Assembly: GCA_964610745.1 (NCBI GenBank)
Contig: CAZSYL010000082.1
Span: forward strand, 1-11,535
Source: SHLQ01 sp964610745
Lineage (GTDB): Bacteria > Actinomycetota > Acidimicrobiia > Acidimicrobiales > SHLQ01
Direction of reading: 5' to 3'
DNA length: 11,535 bases
The notes beneath the pieces are model-generated. The model saw only the letters and a program-made list of their open reading frames with translations. It was not told where the DNA came from and did no database searches. The position numbers and the translations under genes were made by a program. Shown one piece after another: positions 11,004 to 11,535 of this stretch. Each line of letters starts with the position of its first letter. Within the stretch, counting starts at the first letter, position 1.

Positions 11004-11494
11004 GCGTCGCCCTCAGCGGCTTCTTCAGCTGGAGCGTCGTCAGCGGCGGCCTCTTCGGCCGGTGCCTCTGCAGCGGCTTCTTCAGCTGGAGCGTCGTCAG
11101 CGGCCTCTTCGGCATCGTCGCTTGCTTCCTCAGCTGCAGCTTCGGCCTCTACGACAGCCTTTGGTGGCTTTGGCGGAGCAGGTGCGGTGTAACCCTTGTT
11201 CGGTGTTGGTTCTGGAACCGCCGGAATCTCGGGAGCCACGCCGGTGAACTCTTCCCATGCACCAGAAATCTTCAGGAGCTTTTCGACACGCTCGGTTGGC
11301 TGTGCACCATGGCGGAGCCAATGCACGGCCTTGTCGTTGTCGATCTGGATGACCGATGGGTCTTCACGAGGCTGGTACGTACCAACGATCTCGATGAAAC
11401 GACCATTACGGGGCGAACGTGAATCGGCAGCGACAACGCGGTACGTCGGTTGCTTTCTCTTGCCCATACGCATCAGGCGAAGCTTTACAGCCAC
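11000..11494 (-). CDS. rpsP: 30S ribosomal protein S16 with acidic/Ala-rich tail
   Basis: S16 is an early 30S assembly protein. The core is residues 1-84: VKLRLMRMGKRKQPTYRVVAADSR (3-26), GRFIEIVGTYQPRE (31-44) and KAVHWLRHGAQPTERVEKLLKISG (55-78). E. coli S16 has about 82 residues, while this has 164. Residues 85-112 are Pro-rich (PEIPAVPEPTPNKGYTAPAP) and 113-164 are nearly all Ala, Glu, Asp and Pro with repeating DDAPAEEAA units. Long Ala/Glu tails on S16 are known in actinobacteria; their job is unknown. The start is GTG at 11492-11494 with AGAGGA upstream. It heads the S16-KH-RimM-TrmD operon, and its own promoter would be near or beyond the window edge. Confidence 0.96.
   Translation of the reverse strand: MAVKLRLMRMGKRKQPTYRVVAADSRSPRNGRFIEIVGTYQPREDPSVIQIDNDKAVHWLRHGAQPTERVEKLLKISGAWEEFTGVAPEIPAVPEPTPNKGYTAPAPPKPPKAVVEAEAAAEEASDDAEEAADDAPAEEAAAEAPAEEAAADDAPAEEAAEGDA
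11014..11104. repeat. 34-bp perfect direct repeat in the rpsP tail
   Basis: The 34 bases at 11014-11047 recur exactly at 11071-11104, offset by 57 bases (19 codons), so the repeat stays in frame. It encodes parts of the DDAPAEEAA units of the S16 tail. The identity reaches synonymous positions, which suggests recent duplication inside the gene rather than convergent composition. Confidence 0.85.
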
Positions 11495-11535
11495 AACAAA
11501 ATCCTCTTCTTGCGAGTCACGGAGACAGGAGGGAC

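Noticed and set aside
10596..11192. Plus-strand open frame opposite rpsP/khpA, ending in Ser-Ala repeats
   Set aside because: A shadow of the acidic tails of S16 and KhpA; the SSAGASSAAS repeats are just the reverse strand of Ala/Glu codons.

Overview
This window is a housekeeping locus from a fairly GC-rich actinobacterium, and the style suggests Acidimicrobiia (Ilumatobacter-like). The reasons are the order trmD-rplS-yraN-comM-dprA-xerC-whiG-M23 peptidase-rpsB-tsf, the WhiG-type sigma factor, GTG starts with TAnnnT boxes just upstream, long Ala/Glu/Pro tails on ribosomal proteins, and a small Ada-like domain at the end of S2. The taxon is inferred from these features; no 16S gene or other marker is present.

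Every recognised gene except one tiny ORF is on the minus strand, so transcription runs from high to low coordinates. In that order: (1) a translation block, rpsP (S16), a KH-domain RNA-binding protein, rimM and trmD, with 4-base overlaps at rpsP/KH and rimM/trmD; (2) an unrecognised 134-residue protein; (3) rplS (L19) with its own likely promoter and a strong intrinsic terminator; (4) a PRC-barrel protein and yraN; (5) a 34-36 residue membrane ORF on the plus strand, divergent from a lipoprotein cytochrome c; (6) comM and dprA (DNA uptake/recombination, ATGA overlap), a XerC-like recombinase and the sigma factor whiG; (7) a palindrome array with period 25 bp; (8) a degenerate M23/LytM exported protein whose signal peptide is interrupted by a 100-N assembly gap inside a GCAACG hexamer repeat; (9) rpsB and the first 18 codons of tsf.

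Two functions dominate. One is ribosome production: S16, S2, L19, EF-Ts, RimM, TrmD and the KH protein. The other is DNA processing: ComM, DprA, the XerC-like recombinase and YraN. Around them lie a sigma factor and envelope proteins (M23-like, cytochrome c, small membrane ORF). No stretch without a gene exceeds 300 bases. The longest are 1297-1525 (rpsB leader region) and 2180-2391 (palindrome array). I saw no tRNA, rRNA, CRISPR array, transposase or phage gene.

I found no clear new multi-gene system. The points most worth a second look are the extra domain on S2, the microsatellite-coded signal peptide and its probably artificial gap, the 25-bp palindrome array behind whiG, and the small membrane ORF that shares a CTAG stop with yraN.
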